DNA of 64,000 nt from Pleurostoma richardsiae (Eukaryota; Ascomycota; Sordariomycetes; Calosphaeriales; Pleurostomataceae). The notes beneath the pieces were generated by a model. It saw only the letters and a list, made by a program, of their open reading frames with translations. It was not told the origin of the DNA and made no database searches. A program made the position numbers and the translations under genes. This document shows, in pieces, positions 23,225 through 35,489 of the stretch. Numbering within the stretch: position 1 is the stretch's first letter; the number at the start of each line of letters is the position of its first letter. Location of the stretch: the NCBI GenBank assembly GCA_030052745.1, contig JANBVO010000066.1, forward strand, positions 1 through 64,000. The letters run 5' to 3'.

Positions 23225-24856
23225 TCATGTCGACCTCAGAGCCTTCTTGCTCATGGTCTGTTCGAAAGCCTGAAGTGCAACTTGAGGTTGATAGTACGGT
23301 ACTTCGTGGCCGGCTTCGTACTATGATGGGTCAATCTCAACTCTCAATCACTCGAGACCGTGCAGTTTCGTCACTTACCACTTGAAGCCAGGAGATGTTG
23401 TCCTGAGTCTTGAACAGACCATACTCCGCACCATCAACAGTGTACGGTTCAACCTGTTTCTGCGCGAAGGAGCTGGATCCAATGAATGTCAGATTGCCGA
23501 CGACGTAGAGTCCGCCCAAGTAGTTGCAGATCCAGTCTATGTACTTGTTAGGTAACAGAGCTCTTGTAGAATGGGGAGCAGTATTTACCAGCGTCCCCAG
23601 CCCATATAAGCACTTGGACACCTCTGTCGACAACGTCGCTGAGTGTGTCCAAGAAAGGCCGTGCGCCTGCGGATTGGATTAGCTCAATACCAACGACGCA
23701 AGATTAGGACCTCCTCACTATCACCAGTGGCGGCGAACTTTGCATAAGGCACTTCTCCACATTCCTTGTAGGGCGAGATTGCGCCGATCTTTGCCAAAAT
23801 AATGGGATTGTAGAGGTACTCGACATACGTCTCCGGAGGGTACTCGCTGTCGGATGACTCCCGGATATCGTATGCATTGAAATCAGCGCTGGAGCTCAGG
23901 GGCTCGTCAATGGTGCTCTCGCAGATAGCGTCAGCAGCGATGCAAGCCGTGATGTTTCCTGTCACACCGGTGCAATCTTCTGCAGCGGGCAAGCATAGGT
24001 TCTGGTAGTCGGCCATATATGCCTTGTACCCGAGCTCAGTGTGAATCAATGTGCGGTATGGATTGCCATAGGCGTAATCAATGTAGGCGCCCTGCTGGAT
24101 GCCCTCGTCAAACCAGCCGTTATTGATGCCAAGAGCCACAAGGTTGATCTTCTGTCCGGAGACTGAGCCTTCCTCGATCGCATCATTTTGCTTCAGGAAA
24201 TAGTCGGCAAACTGAGGCCCGTAGTGTCCCCCATACGATTCCGTGAAGAGGCCAAAGTCGCGGCTGCTGTACTTGGGAAACGCCTTGAGAAAGGTTTGGA
24301 AGAACACCCAAACTTGTTCAGAAGCACTGACAGTCCCGTTCGCCGCTCCAGTCCCAAAAGAAAAGCCAGTGCCAATGGGCTGATCGACGTAGAGCATATT
24401 GACATGGTTATTCCAAGAGTGCGGGTTCAGTTGCGGCAGAGAAGAGCCATTGTAGAACTGGCATGGGCCATTCTCCTGAAAGAGTCCGATCATGCTGGAG
24501 CAGCCTGGCCCCCCATTTAGCCACAGGCCTAGTGGTGCCTCTTCAGGATTGCTTCGGGATTCAAAGAACCAGAACCACATGAACTGGTTCGTTGCTATGA
24601 TTTGACTGTCAACACACGGTATTGCCGCATAGATATACTACGTACCATATTCCAAGTACCCAGAATACTGGTCGACACCGGGAGTCGTTTCACAGACCCC
24701 AGAGTTCTTGACGTATAGGATACGTGACGTCTCATTGAGTGCGAAGACATTGTACGTAATGCCGTTCATGATAGTCGTGTACTCATTGTTGCTCGTGGTG
24801 GCAGCAACCGCCAGGCCAACCATAGCTAGGGCTAAAGAGGAGAAGGAGAACTGCAT
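23225..24856 (-). CDS. Secreted serine carboxypeptidase (family S10)
   Basis: Exons: 24856-24646, 24594-23719, 23663-23589, 23536-23379, 23320-23225, with four introns of 51-58 nt. The frame closes at 471 residues. The N terminus is a signal peptide (MQFSFSSLALAMVGLAVA). All S10 landmarks are present: WLNGGPGCSS oxyanion/binding motif, nucleophile in TESYGGHYG (Ser near residue 187), catalytic Asp in WAGDADWICN (near 386) and catalytic His in EAGHEVPYY (near 443). The last two become visible only after splicing. The enzyme removes C-terminal residues from peptides, typically at acid pH, outside the cell or in the vacuole. It lies next to an aspartic protease on the opposite strand, giving a divergently arranged acid protease pair. 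Confidence 0.92.
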
Positions 24857-24940
24857 GTTTTAGCCTGATTATTGTGTAACAGTGAGATATTCCTTGTACT
24901 GGCAAGTACAGAGTCTTGGTCTGGTTACAGCAGTAGCCAT

Positions 24941-24950
24941 CTTATTTATA
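24941..24950 (-). promoter_or_regulatory. TATA box of the carboxypeptidase gene
   Basis: Read on the minus strand, the sequence is TATAAATAAG within GAGTATAAATAAGATGG. It sits about 85-95 nt upstream of the ATG at 24856, a normal position for a fungal TATA element. Confidence 0.6.
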
Positions 24951-25593
24951 CTCGGCATACCTATTGTACAGAATCTACGGTTCGGTCCAATTTGTTACTG
25001 CCGAAGTTCACTGACCGTCAGATTAACCTAATGCTGTACGTCCTAATTTGGATGCGAAGATTGCCCGCTCCTAGATACCTTGATGATGAAATGACCTGCT
25101 AAGTAGGGTGATGATTGCCGACGGCAAGACATGAGGTCCAGCTGGATCCACGAAGGAGACGCTAACGCCCACGAGCACGATGCTCCCAAGGGGATACGTG
25201 ACGTTGTCCCTGACCGGGAGTAGCAGACTATCGTCAGGACAAGACTAGAGACTCTCCACCTTCTCGAATTAGAAGGAGACTTCAGGCCTTAATTATGTGA
25301 TTCTTTTCAAATGATACTCTAGCAGTTACCTACCCATATGGAGCACAGTTTCCAAACCATAGGAGAGCTGTCACTCCACCGCTCACTTATATAAGCGGCG
25401 GAAACCAGGGAAGTGTGCTTAAAGAAGCCATGCCATAGCGGGCGCAAAAACACGCTGGAAATCTACTAGATCTCGATGCTGCTCACTAAGTCGGAGTCAA
25501 ATACTAGTGCGGCTATTAGCCATGTCTGTGTTACGATGGGCTTGTTGTCGGATAGTCGGTCAATGCCATCGTCTTCCTGCCAAATCGCTCATT

Positions 25594-25645
25594 GGGCAGT
25601 ATATGTCGAGAATGGGGTTGGGCAGTATGTGTCGAGAATGGGGTG
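25594..25645. repeat. Short direct tandem duplication
   Basis: Two adjacent copies of a unit of about 26 nt (GGGCAGTATRTGTCGAGAAT followed by GGGG and T/TT) differ by one or two bases. It looks like a recent local slippage duplication. Confidence 0.75.
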
Positions 25646-26365
25646 GGTCAGAGTCTTCCAGCAGCTCAGTGGTAATTGGGAAGGTGGATGACGATCACAC
25701 CGAAGACTTTGATAGACGCGACGAAGTCGACGGAACTTGCCGCAGCTCCGGAACTGGTCCGACACAATATACGACCTCTGTCGGATTCTTCCCGGCCGTC
25801 AATGTGTTGAAGGATTTCTTCTAGAAGCCTGCTACCCCTGACTAAAGACAGATAAGCTTTCTCTCTTCATTTTACCGGGTTCCCGTACTTCAGCTGGCGT
25901 CCACTAGCGGCTGCAGACATGACATCGAAAGTTTGGATATCTTGTGTCCCACACGAGAGGAAGTTCCGCTGACATGATATATAGGCACTATTACGCCTCC
26001 TCACGGCTATTCCACCAGCATACAACGGCTAGTCGACTCCCACGTTTGGAAATGCCCCCAGAGCCATGGAGTGCGGTATCAACTCACTTGCCTGTCTCGT
26101 CTCCTCCACAACTGATAGCACTTCCGCATCGTCATTTGCTCTTCCTCTTCAGGAAATTGGGCCGTGTGCAGCAGACTCGCCGTTCTTGGAAGGGAAGGTG
26201 CTCTTGGATTTCGGTTGTTGTGTAATGTGATCACTGTAGTCTTTCGTCTCATTGAAGCCTAGATATTTAAGATAGCTCGTCCCATCAACTTGCCCCTATG
26301 ACGGGTGAGATTCTCTAGTTATTCCACAAACTGCGTGGTCAAGGCATCTCTCAAGTGCTGTAACA

Positions 26366-27677
26366 ATGCCTAGTCTCTTCACCGTTCTCGCTGCCAGTCT
26401 GGCCCTCGCTTCCAATACACTTGGAAAGCCGATTGGCACCGAGGCCAAAACCTTTTCTCTGAAACAAGTTCGCAACACCAACTTCACAACGCATGGGCCT
26501 CACGCCATGGCCAAGACGTACCTCAAATACGGTGTTCCCCTGCCTGAGAAACTAGCTGCCGCTATCGGAAACATCTCAGCCTCGTTCTCCCTTAGTTACT
26601 CTGCCTTGGAGAGCTCTACAAGCTCCAACGGCTCGGGCAGTGTGACGACGTATCCGTCCGACATCTTCGACTCGGCCTACTACACTCCAGTACAGATCGG
26701 CACCCCGGCCCAGACAGTTCTCCTTGACTTTGACACTGGCTCGGCAGACTTGTGGGTCTTCGGCGTGGATACAGTGGGCCACGCCGCTTATCACCCTGCC
26801 CTTAGCAGCACGTCTGCAAAGCAGGCAGGTTCCGTCTGGGCTATCGTCTACGGAGATGGCAGCTCTTCCTTCGGTGATATCTTCACAGATGTCGTTTCCG
26901 TCGGCGGCTTGGTTGTAGAGGATCAAGTGGTTGAAAGAGCCGTGACCGTGTCTTCGTCATTTCTAACGAGCGTTGCTTTGGACGGACTCCTCGGTCTCTC
27001 TTTCAGCACTTTGAACACAGTTCGGCCCAACCCGGCCAATACATGGTATCAGAATGCAATTCCTCAGTTGGAAGAGCCTGTTTTCACAGTGGATCTTAAG
27101 TTCCATGAGCGTGAGTGCCACTCCACCGGCCCTAACACTATAATGCCGTCGATTAACAGACGATCCTTATGTAGCCGGGAAGTTCGACTTCGGTTATATC
27201 AACTCTTCGGCGTACACCGGCAGCATCTCCTATGTCGATGTCGACGCTCGCCAGGGATTCTGGGGCTTCACTTCGGAGGGATTCTCAGTCGGTCCGCTGC
27301 CCCTTGTTGACCATTCCGTCGACGCCATTGCAGACACCGGCACAACCCTCCTGTATCTCCCCGATGAGGTCGTTGCAGCCTATTGGGCAGCGGTCCCTGG
27401 TGCGTATTTTGACACCACCGCCTACGCGTTCATCTTCCCCTGTATTGCGGTGCCCCCGTCTTTCAACTTCGAGTTTGGCGGGAGCACTTTCACCATTCCC
27501 GGGCCCTATATCAATTATTCTCCTTACTCGGAGGGGTATTGCTACGGCGGCCTTCAGAGCAGCGATGAGCTCGGAATCAATATCTTTGGCGACGTCGCCC
27601 TCAAAGCTGGCTTTCAAGTCTTCGACGGGGTGAATTACAAGCTTGGATGGGCCACCAAAGAAGGCTCTTTCCTCTAA
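26366..27677 (+). CDS. Secreted aspartic protease (family A1)
   Basis: Exons 26366-27110 and 27160-27677, with a 49-nt intron (GTGAGT...AACAG), give 420 residues. Signal peptide MPSLFTVLAASLALASNTLG is followed by a propeptide of about 80 residues. Both catalytic aspartates are present: DFDTGSADLWVF (near residue 124) and ADTGTTLLYLPDE (near 305). The flap tyrosine is in VYGDGSSSFGD, and the mature chain starts near YYTPVQIGTPAQ. It matches the penicillopepsin/aspergillopepsin group. The C terminus ends in VNYKLGWATKEGSFL with no GPI or membrane tail, so it is probably released. The unspliced frame runs on to 27310 and would lose the second active site; splicing restores it. Confidence 0.92.
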
Positions 27678-28652
27678 GAGGGGCTTTATATATACGCCCA
27701 AAGTTGCACTTCGTCAAGACCCAAGAGTTGGAAATCAAAGCATCTAACCTTGGCACTGAAATCATAGGGACAAAGCACTGTCCCCTCTCTTAATGCGTGT
27801 ACTAGTGTTAGAGTCAATATATATAGATTCATAGAGACTGTTTTTATAGAGAAGAGTGTCTTGGTGACAATATCAGATGCTATGTGCTGTCTAACATGCA
27901 AACTCTATTACGAATTTCGATGTTTGCAACCCCAAGAGGGCGAACCAATCTTTAACGGAGATGAAGCGCAGGCTGTGAGCTCCCCTAGACAGCTGCTAGG
28001 AGCTCATTTACAGATACCTGCCAGCTTCTTTTGGCTGAGTTGGCACCGCACACCTTGTCTCGGTTGAGGCGTAGAGGTAGAGGTCAGCAGCTAGTCCCAT
28101 AATGCACATAATACCGGCGGGTATCTCGACTGATACACCTACTGTGCAGTCTAAACCTCAACGGGAAACATCCAGCGCCCAACGTATCTAGGCCTAGAGA
28201 CCCGAATGACATAACCAAAACTCGGTCCATTGGCCATCAGGGGCTACTCGAGCTCTCAGCGTGCGTGACTGCGATAAGGGTCCACGCTAGAGCAGGGCCG
28301 TTGTCGGATCTCAGGCTATAGATGGACCTTTGCCGGCTACTTGCGACTCAGGGACGGTCATGCCAGAGGTCGCAACACCATAATTTCCTCCTCCTTTCCT
28401 TCGTTTTCTCGCCCGCCTTGACTCAAGAGTGACGCATTTGTTTCCTGTATCGCAAGCGCAGTCCTGTCGTCTGTTCCCCCTTCAGGTTCTCGGTCTTCAG
28501 TCTCCCTTCCGCCTCCGTATCAGCGTCCTTATCGGCATCCTTATCAGTGGCCCGACCCCACCATCCCACCATCCCCCCAAGAAACTCCATCACAATAAAC
28601 GAGACAAACAAGGGCAGACAAACATCCCTCAATCCAAGGCTCAATCAGCAAG
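27678..28652. other. Intergenic, promoter of the SDR gene
   Basis: Downstream of the aspartic protease and upstream of the dehydrogenase on the same strand. Pyrimidine-rich before the SDR start (28380-28640), as is common for fungal leaders. No gene seen. Confidence 0.5.
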
Positions 28653-29803
28653 ATGGGACGGCTTGAAGGCAAGAACGCAATCATCACCGGCGCCGCCGGG
28701 TGAGTGTTCCCTCACATTTCCTCTACAGAAGCACCACCCAGACGCTTCACCGCTTGTTGCTAACATGGCTCGCGCCAAAACAGAGGCATCGGCCTCGAGA
28801 CCACCATCCTTTTTGCCAAGGAGGGCGCCCAGGTCATGATGGCCGACATCTCCGGCCCTGCCCTCGAGAAGGCTCTCGCCAAGGTGAAGCAGTTGGTTCC
28901 CTCGGCCAAGAAGATTGAGACGAAGGTGCGTACCTTGAGCCCTTCTTCCTCCGCCACGCTCCCCCCTGCCAGCGGCGTCAAGGCACCTAGACTGACGCAA
29001 TCTTCACCCACCAGGTCTGCGACGTCTCCAAGGAGTCCCAGGTGCAGGCCCTCGTTGAGGCCCTCGATAGCTGGGGCGGCGTGGACGTCATGTTCAACAA
29101 CGCGGGCATCATGCACGCGCGCGACGACGATGCCGTCAACACCCCCGAGGAGATCTGGGACCTGACCCAGGCCATCAACGTCAAGGGCGTCTGGTTCGGC
29201 TCTAAACACGCTGTCCTATCCCTACGCCGCCACAAAAAAACCAAGGGCTCCATCATCAACACCGCCTCCGTCGTCGCCCTTGTCGGCTCCGCCACCCCGC
29301 AGCTCGCCTACACCGCCAGCAAGGGCGCCGTCCTGGCTTTGACCCGCGAGCTGGCCATCGTCCACGCCCGCGAGGGCTTCCGCTTCAATAGCTTGTGCCC
29401 TGCGCCCCTCAACACCCCACTGCTGCAGGACTGGCTCGGCGACGACAAGGCCAAGCGGCTGCGTAGGGAGATCCACTTCCCCACCGGCCGCTTCGGCGAG
29501 GCCGTCGAGCAGGCGCAGGGCGTGCTGTTCCTGGCCAGCGACGAGAGCAGCTTCGTGAATGGTCATGTAAGGCCCCTCTACCCTTGATCCCTCAGCCTCA
29601 CCCTTTGTCTTCCCCCCTACACTGTTAGCTCTCCGACTAGCATAATCTTCTCTGGGTTGCGGATAATGCAGACACGGTTCTAACGGCTTCTTTCTATTTA
29701 GGATTTTGTCATCGACGGCGGCATGACCAAGGCGTATGTAACGCCCGAGGGACCGGCACCCCCGGCGCCACTCAACAACGCCTTGAAGGATTCCCTCAAC
29801 TGA
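28653..29803 (+). CDS. Short-chain dehydrogenase/reductase
   Basis: Exons 28653-28699, 28784-28925, 29015-29566 and 29702-29803. The frame closes at 280 residues, typical for a classical SDR. Splicing rebuilds the dinucleotide-binding motif TGAAGGIG at the very first junction. Other landmarks are NNAG, the catalytic Ser in NTASVVALVGS, YTASK (YxxxK) and a C-terminal DFVIDGGMTK block that lies in its own exon. The preference for NAD or NADP is unclear; an Asp in VMMADIS after the second strand favours NAD(H). The substrate is unknown. It resembles FabG/hydroxysteroid-dehydrogenase-type fungal enzymes. It is the 5' neighbour of the methylcitrate pair, with no evident functional link. Confidence 0.9.
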
Positions 29804-30286
29804 GCGAACACAATATGTAGAGTGCTTCGAGCAAGCGTACACAAGGGCAGAACATCTGGCAGCGATTGGGAGGGTGGTAGACTTTTTTCTGGCGTTCTGT
29901 CAGACAAGGGCTTTCGTATCGCGGAGGCAATGCATAGAGTTTACTGCTGTTAGGTCAGTTAGGCGCCGTTAGAGAGTGCATCGCGAAAATTGAGTTCAAG
30001 CCAGTCCACTGCCATTATCATCAGTGACTCCTCACGGGACGAGAAAAGTGTTTCGTGCCTTGGTTAGACGTGGGTGGCTACCAGCCCGCTAAAGGCAGAC
30101 AAGGTGTCGCACAGCAAGTTGATATTCTCAATTGAGTATCTATCTACATTGGACCGCACGGAGACAATCATGGTACTTCCGTTATCCATATCTCGTCCGC
30201 ACAAGGACGCAATCTACAGCGGTATATCCAAGAAACGCCATGAACGATGCAGCTAAACCGATGAACGGCAGATCTTGATCCCTCTC
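29804..30286. other. Convergent intergenic region
   Basis: 3' flanks of the SDR gene and of the methylisocitrate lyase gene. No gene or repeat seen. Confidence 0.5.
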
Positions 30287-32146
30287 TCAGAACTGCCCTT
30301 CCGTGTTCCCTTCGCCCATGCTCCTGCTCCCGGAGCTTCCGCTCTGGATCGCGCCCACGATGCCATCCATGTACGCCGCCCCGCTCCACCGCTGGTGCGT
30401 CAGCACGTCGACGCCCAGCTCCTTCTCCCGCCGCTGCACCAGCTCCACGTACGCGAGCATCCCGTCCTTCTTGAACCCGCGCGCCAGCTCCGCCGTCGCC
30501 GTCGCCGTGGAGTGTATACCTGCCAGCGACACCAGTTGCAGCACGAAGCCCTCGCGCGCCAGGTCCCAGATGAAGGACCGCAGCGTCTCCTCGGTGAAGC
30601 CGTGCGACATCCAGTTGAAGGACGGCGACAGGTTGTACACGAGGGGCTTATGCGGGAACTTTGCCCGTACGGTTCGGGCGAGACCGGCGGCCACGCTGAC
30701 GTTCGGGTCTCCCGTCTCGGCCCATAGGAGGTCGGCGTAGGGAGCAAAGGCCAGGGAACGCTTTGTCGCCGCCGGCATGCCGGCGCGGTAGTGGTAGTAG
30801 CCCTCGCGCGTGCGGGGCACGTCCCAGCTGAAGAAGACCTCCTTGCCGCTCGGGACGAGGCTCGCCGCGAGGGCCCGCCTTGCCGTGATGCCCAGATCCG
30901 GGTTAGACGACACTGCGGACTTGTACTCAGCGATCTTCGAGGCGTCGACGCCTTCACGCTCGAGGTGCGCGACCGCCGCCTCGTCGAAGGTCACGAGCTT
31001 GGTGTCCTTCACCCACTGCGCCTCGAATATGTCGATCTCCGGGCCGCTAGCGCCGGCGGCCTCCATTTCCTGCAGCGTTTCGGCGAGAGGCTTGATGGAC
31101 GGGTCCGAGACGCCGAGAATGAACTCGTGGTCGCGGACGTCGATGGCGGAAGAGAGGAGCTTGCCGGACTCGGAGTCGGTGCGAGCGATGACGAGGTTCT
31201 CGCTGCCCATGACGTCCCACTGGAAGCGAGCAGCCACAAGGCGGTTGATGTGGTCGCCGATGGGGACGAGCACCTTGCCGGCGAGATGGCCGCACTTCTT
31301 GCCGCCGTGCAGCTGGTCCTCGAAATGGACAGCGGCGGCGCCGTTCTCGGCGAACAGCTTCGCCAGCTTGAGTACGGCCGTCAGCCCGCCGTGTCCGGTG
31401 TCACCGTCGGCGACGATGGGTCGGAAGTAGTCGACGTAGGGGTTCGATTCGCGCTCGGCGGCTGAGAGCTTGCGGCGGGCGTCCCACTGCTTCCGGTCGT
31501 GCATGGACTGCGCCTTGAACATGCGCTGCACCTGGTTCGGGACGGTGTTGTAAGGGTAGTCGCCAAAGTCGGGGGAGACTTCGTTGGTGGTGGTCAGGAC
31601 CGAAGAGCACGCCCAGCCGGAGATGTAGAGAACCTCTTGGTGGGGTGCCTGCTGGGTCATCTGGACAGGATCGATAGCGCCCACTGCTCGGAGACAGACT
31701 GGTCAGAAATAGTTGTGCAGCAGGGACAGATGGTATCACGCACGTGTATGGATGGGTTCGCCCTTTGCTTCCCGCTCCTGTATCAGATCCCACAGCTTCC
31801 GCGCCATAACAGAGCTGGGGTAGGTCTGCTGCAGCGAGCCTCTCTTGGACACAACGTCATGCGCCGTGTAGGGCCGCTTGATGCCCGCGTACCGGGGGCT
31901 GGCCCACCATGCCTCCACGTCCTTGATCTGCTGCTCATAGAGAGCGTCCTCGGCGGGGCCGGGCTTCTGCAGGTCGGGCAGGAGCTGGAACGTCTCGGAA
32001 GGAAGAGAGGCAGGAGCGGTCGCGGGAGTGGCAGACGCCATCTTGCGGACGGCGGTGGTGGACAGGACGCGAGCCGATGGAGCAGCCCTTGTCGCCAGCA
32101 GCCGTGGTGCCGGCCTCGGGGCCTTTGCTGCTATCCGGCGCAGCAT
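30287..32146 (-). CDS. mclA: Mitochondrial 2-methylisocitrate lyase
   Basis: Exons 32146-31744 and 31683-30287, with a 60-nt intron; the frame closes at 599 residues. The enzyme cleaves 2-methylisocitrate to succinate and pyruvate, the last step of the methylcitrate cycle. It belongs to the isocitrate lyase superfamily: the catalytic [13 protein letters not shown] loop, GDTGHGG, HFEDQ, ARTDSE and NLSPSFNW motifs are all visible. Three points favour MICL over glyoxysomal ICL: an Arg/Ala-rich mitochondrial presequence ([20 protein letters not shown]), no C-terminal peroxisomal SKL-type signal (it ends EGNTEGQF), and the divergent methylcitrate synthase gene next door. The donor GTGCGT is chosen because it restores [14 protein letters not shown] across the junction, as in the family. 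Residual isocitrate lyase activity cannot be excluded. Confidence 0.88.
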
Positions 32147-33150
32147 CGTCGTGGCGTCTGCGATAAACTGTGTTCCTGCGTCGAGGCCGCTGGTGTGGTG
32201 CGAGGCACAGGAGACAGGGCAAAGGGCCAAGAAAGGATCGAGGGCGAGAGACGTCAAGAACTTTGTTTTTTCTTTACGGACCAAGCCACAGATACTCCCG
32301 TATTCCCGTAGATGCCGCTCAAAAGGCGCAGCGGCGATTCATAATCTCGGCACACATCCGGGTCGCCGAGGGGGGGCGAGATGCTGAATATTTGCTTTGC
32401 CGGCGAAGAGTTGGCCCTCGGCCGGCAGAAGTGCAGGGTACCACTGTACAACTGTTGCGCTGCACTGCGGTGCAGTACCAATCGTTGTACCTCTGTTCCC
32501 CGCTGGTTCCGCCAGCGGTGAGCGGCAAACTGTCCAGGCATTACCGAGCGCCTCCGCAGGTACCTCTGTACACCGGCACCGCAGGCCTGGGGAAGGCGTC
32601 GCTGATTGGACAATGGCGTGGGCGTCCCCTTTTGTCCGCTTTACCCTGGCAAACCAACCCCACGGCTTTCCTCGGCTGGATCGCGCAGTACATACCTTAG
32701 GTACTCAGTACTGCAGGAAGTGCTAGGTAGACGTGGGGTTGCCAGGCCGAGCCATGCTGTTTGGGGAAGAGGAGGAGGAGGAGAAGCACACTGAGAGGGC
32801 GAGACACGCACATGCAACGGCTACGCGGAGGTGAAGCCATGGCACCGTGAGGCACTCCGGCAACCCTGGGGATTTATTTCCCCAGACTCCGTCGATCTTT
32901 TTGACTCTGTTCTCTCTCCCCTCTCCCTCTTCCTTTTCTCTCTCCTACAATTTTTGTTCCCGCCTCTAATTCTGTCTGTCCCTCTCCAGCCGCCTCAGTC
33001 AATCCATTGCACTGTTCCTCCGTTAGTCGGACTGTCCGCGGCCCCTCCCCCGCATTCCGCCCCGCCATTTCCCCGGAGCCGTTGGAGACCCTTTGCCCAC
33101 GCACTCCAGACCAGACCGACGAGAAAACTTGAGAGACGGTGGTGAAGACG
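32147..33150. promoter_or_regulatory. Shared bidirectional promoter of the methylcitrate pair
   Basis: A 1004-bp region separates the divergent starts of methylisocitrate lyase and methylcitrate synthase. It includes a long pyrimidine-rich leader (about 32885-33000) before the synthase gene and several TACC/GGTA short palindromes (about 32520-32710). No coding sequence is convincing. Joint regulation, for example by propionate, follows from the arrangement but is inference. Confidence 0.55.
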
Positions 33151-34741
33151 ATGAGTGTTCGCACGACATCAAGGGCATTCGGCACCTTGCGGGTGAGTGT
33201 TACTGTCGCATGTTCTCGCATGCGGTGCGCTATGTACTACGAAGCCCTTACTGACGATGGCTTATACAGCCCCTCGCCGCTCGGTCTGCCCGCCATGCAC
33301 CCGCCCTGTCCTCCTGTTCTTCTCCGGCCTCAAGGCGCAACTACTCGTCTTCCGAGCCGGACCTAAAGGCGACCCTCAAGGAGGTCATCCCCGAGAAGCG
33401 CGAGCTCCTCAAGAAGGTCAAGGCCCACGGGTCCAAGGTCATCGGTGAGGTCAAGGTGGAGAACACCATCGGCGGCATGCGTGGCCTCAAGGCCATGGTC
33501 TGGGAAGGCTCCGTGCTGGACGCCAACGAGGGCATCCGCTTCCACGGCCGCACCATTAAGGACTGCCAGCGCGAGCTGCCCAAGGGCAAGTCCGGCACCG
33601 AGATGCTGCCCGAGGCCATGTTCTGGCTGCTGCTCACCGGCAAGGTCCCTTCGACCGCCCAAGTCCGCGGGCTCTCGCGAGACCTCGCCGCCCAGGCCCA
33701 GCTGCCCGCCTTCGTGAGCGACATGCTCGACGCCTTCCCCAAGGACCTGCACCCCATGACGCAGTTCGCCATCGCCGTTGCCGCCCTCAACCACACCTCC
33801 AAGTTCGCCAAGGCCTACGAGGCCGGGCTGGGCAAGGCAGACTATTGGGAGCCCACCTTCGACGACTGCATCTCGCTGTTGGCTAAGCTACCTACCATCG
33901 CCGCCAAGATCTATCAGAATGCCTACCACGGTGGCGGCGCCCTCCCGGCTGAGGTCGACCTCGAGCAGGATTGGGCGTACAACTTTGCCGCCATGCTCGG
34001 CAAGGGCGGCAAGGAGCATGAGAACTTCCAGGACCTGCTGAGACTGTATCTCGCCCTGCACGGTGATCATGAGGGTGGCAATGTCTCTGCCCATGCCACG
34101 CATCTGGTCGGAAGCGCTCTGAGCGATCCTTTCCTTAGCTACAGTGCCGGTCTCCAAGGCCTGGCGGGGCCGCTTCACGGGTAAGATCATAACCCAACAC
34201 AAAATCCCCCAATGGCATCCGCAGCTGACCAGCTAACGTCAACTCCAGTCTGGCTGCCCAGGAGGTGCTGCGCTGGATCCTACAGATGAAGGATGCCATC
34301 CCCGAGTCCTACACCGACGGCGACGTTCACGACTACCTCTGGTCAACCCTCAAGAGCGGCCGCGTCGTGCCTGGCTACGGGCACGCCGTGCTGCGCAAGC
34401 CGGACCCGCGCTTTGAGGCACTCATGGACTACGCGTCATCGCGGCCCTCGATTGCTGCCGACCCCGTGTTCAAGCTGGTCAAGAAGAACAGCGAGATTGC
34501 CCCGGGTGTGCTCATGGAGCACGGCAAGACCAAGAACCCGTACCCCAACGTCGACTCGTCGTCGGGCGTGCTGTTCCACCACTACGGATTCACCGAGACG
34601 TTGTACTACACCGCCACTTTCGGCGTGTCCCGAGGCCTGGGCCCGCTGGCGCAGCTGATTTGGGATAGGGCGTTGGGGCTGCCCATCGAGCGGCCGAAGA
34701 GCATTGACCTGAAGGGCATTCTCAAGCTGGTTGAGGCATGA
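33151..34741 (+). CDS. mcsA: Mitochondrial 2-methylcitrate synthase
   Basis: Exons 33151-33192, 33270-34180 and 34249-34741; the frame closes at 481 residues. It condenses propionyl-CoA (and acetyl-CoA) with oxaloacetate, the first step of the methylcitrate cycle, in the mitochondrion. The 14-codon first exon plus the start of exon 2 forms the presequence (MSVRTTSRAFGTLRPLAARS...). Catalytic residues of the citrate synthase family are in place: His in LALHGDHEGGNVSAHATH, His in PGYGHAVLRKPDPR and Asp in YPNVDSSSGVLFHH. Long stretches such as TIKDCQRELPKG and GGALPAEVDLEQDW match what I recall of fungal McsA more closely than the TCA-cycle CIT1 branch. The divergent MICL gene strengthens this assignment. 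Confidence 0.92.
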
Positions 34742-35489
34742 GTAAGGGTAAGGGGCGGCTGTGGACAGTGGTGATCGTGGATGCACACAACGCGCGTTGT
34801 TTGGCGTTGGCCGTTGGTAGGGATGAGTTTATAGGCGCTGATCTAATTCATGTGACTCCTAAATTCAATGCATCAACTTCTAACTGTACCTTGAACCCCT
34901 ACCCTTGATCTCCGCCCGGAAGGCTTCTCAAGAACTGCGCCGGTTTGGGCCTGCATCTCAAATGAGTAGGAGCCATCAACAATCTCTCGCGCTCTCTCCT
35001 CGGGAGGAATGTCCCAGAGAAGCTATTTCCACATCTAGACTCCGGGATGGAGAGCAGAGATCAGAGTCCGTGCGATAAGGCTTACCGTGATACCTCCCGG
35101 CAAGATGAGAAGTAGAAGGCAAGGACACGTACATATCTCTCCCAGGCTCAAACCTTCTATTTTCTCGCCTTTTCTGCGTCACCGTGCTCTTCTCACCATG
35201 CCCACAGTTCTATAACTCTAATCTGGAGAGATTCTCATCTACCTTTCTCGCCTTGTCTCTTAGGAACGCAGCGTGGTGTATGGGTCTTCACTTCTCGCTG
35301 GACTTTCCTCCACTTCCCCTTACCTCCCTCGGCATCCACAGAACTTTCATGGACAGACGCCACTTCAAGGCATCTGCCAGAGATACGTCCACCGCCACGT
35401 ACACGCCGATGTTTTCAGGTACTTTTCCCACCTGAATCATCGTTCGCTTCGTCAACACCATCACGGTATCACGCTAGTGTGAAAGCGAA
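34742..35489. other. Intergenic, no gene seen
   Basis: 3' flank of mcsA and promoter of the BTB gene. A short plus frame at 35184-35435 is not supported. Confidence 0.5.

Larger units (their letters stand above)
24857..26365. other. Divergent promoter region of the protease pair
   Basis: 1.5 kb between the carboxypeptidase and aspartic protease genes. Holds the TATA box at 24941-24950, an orphan TTATATAAG at about 25388, a short tandem duplication at about 25594-25645, and a TATTTAAG element at about 26263, roughly 100 nt before the aspartic protease ATG. No gene is supported; a plus-strand frame at 25507-25824 looks accidental. Confidence 0.5.

Noticed and set aside
30287-32146. Glyoxylate-cycle isocitrate lyase
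   Set aside because: Mitochondrial presequence, no peroxisomal signal and pairing with methylcitrate synthase favour 2-methylisocitrate lyase, although the superfamily motif is shared.
33151-34741. TCA-cycle citrate synthase
   Set aside because: Sequence blocks fit the McsA branch and the neighbour is methylisocitrate lyase.
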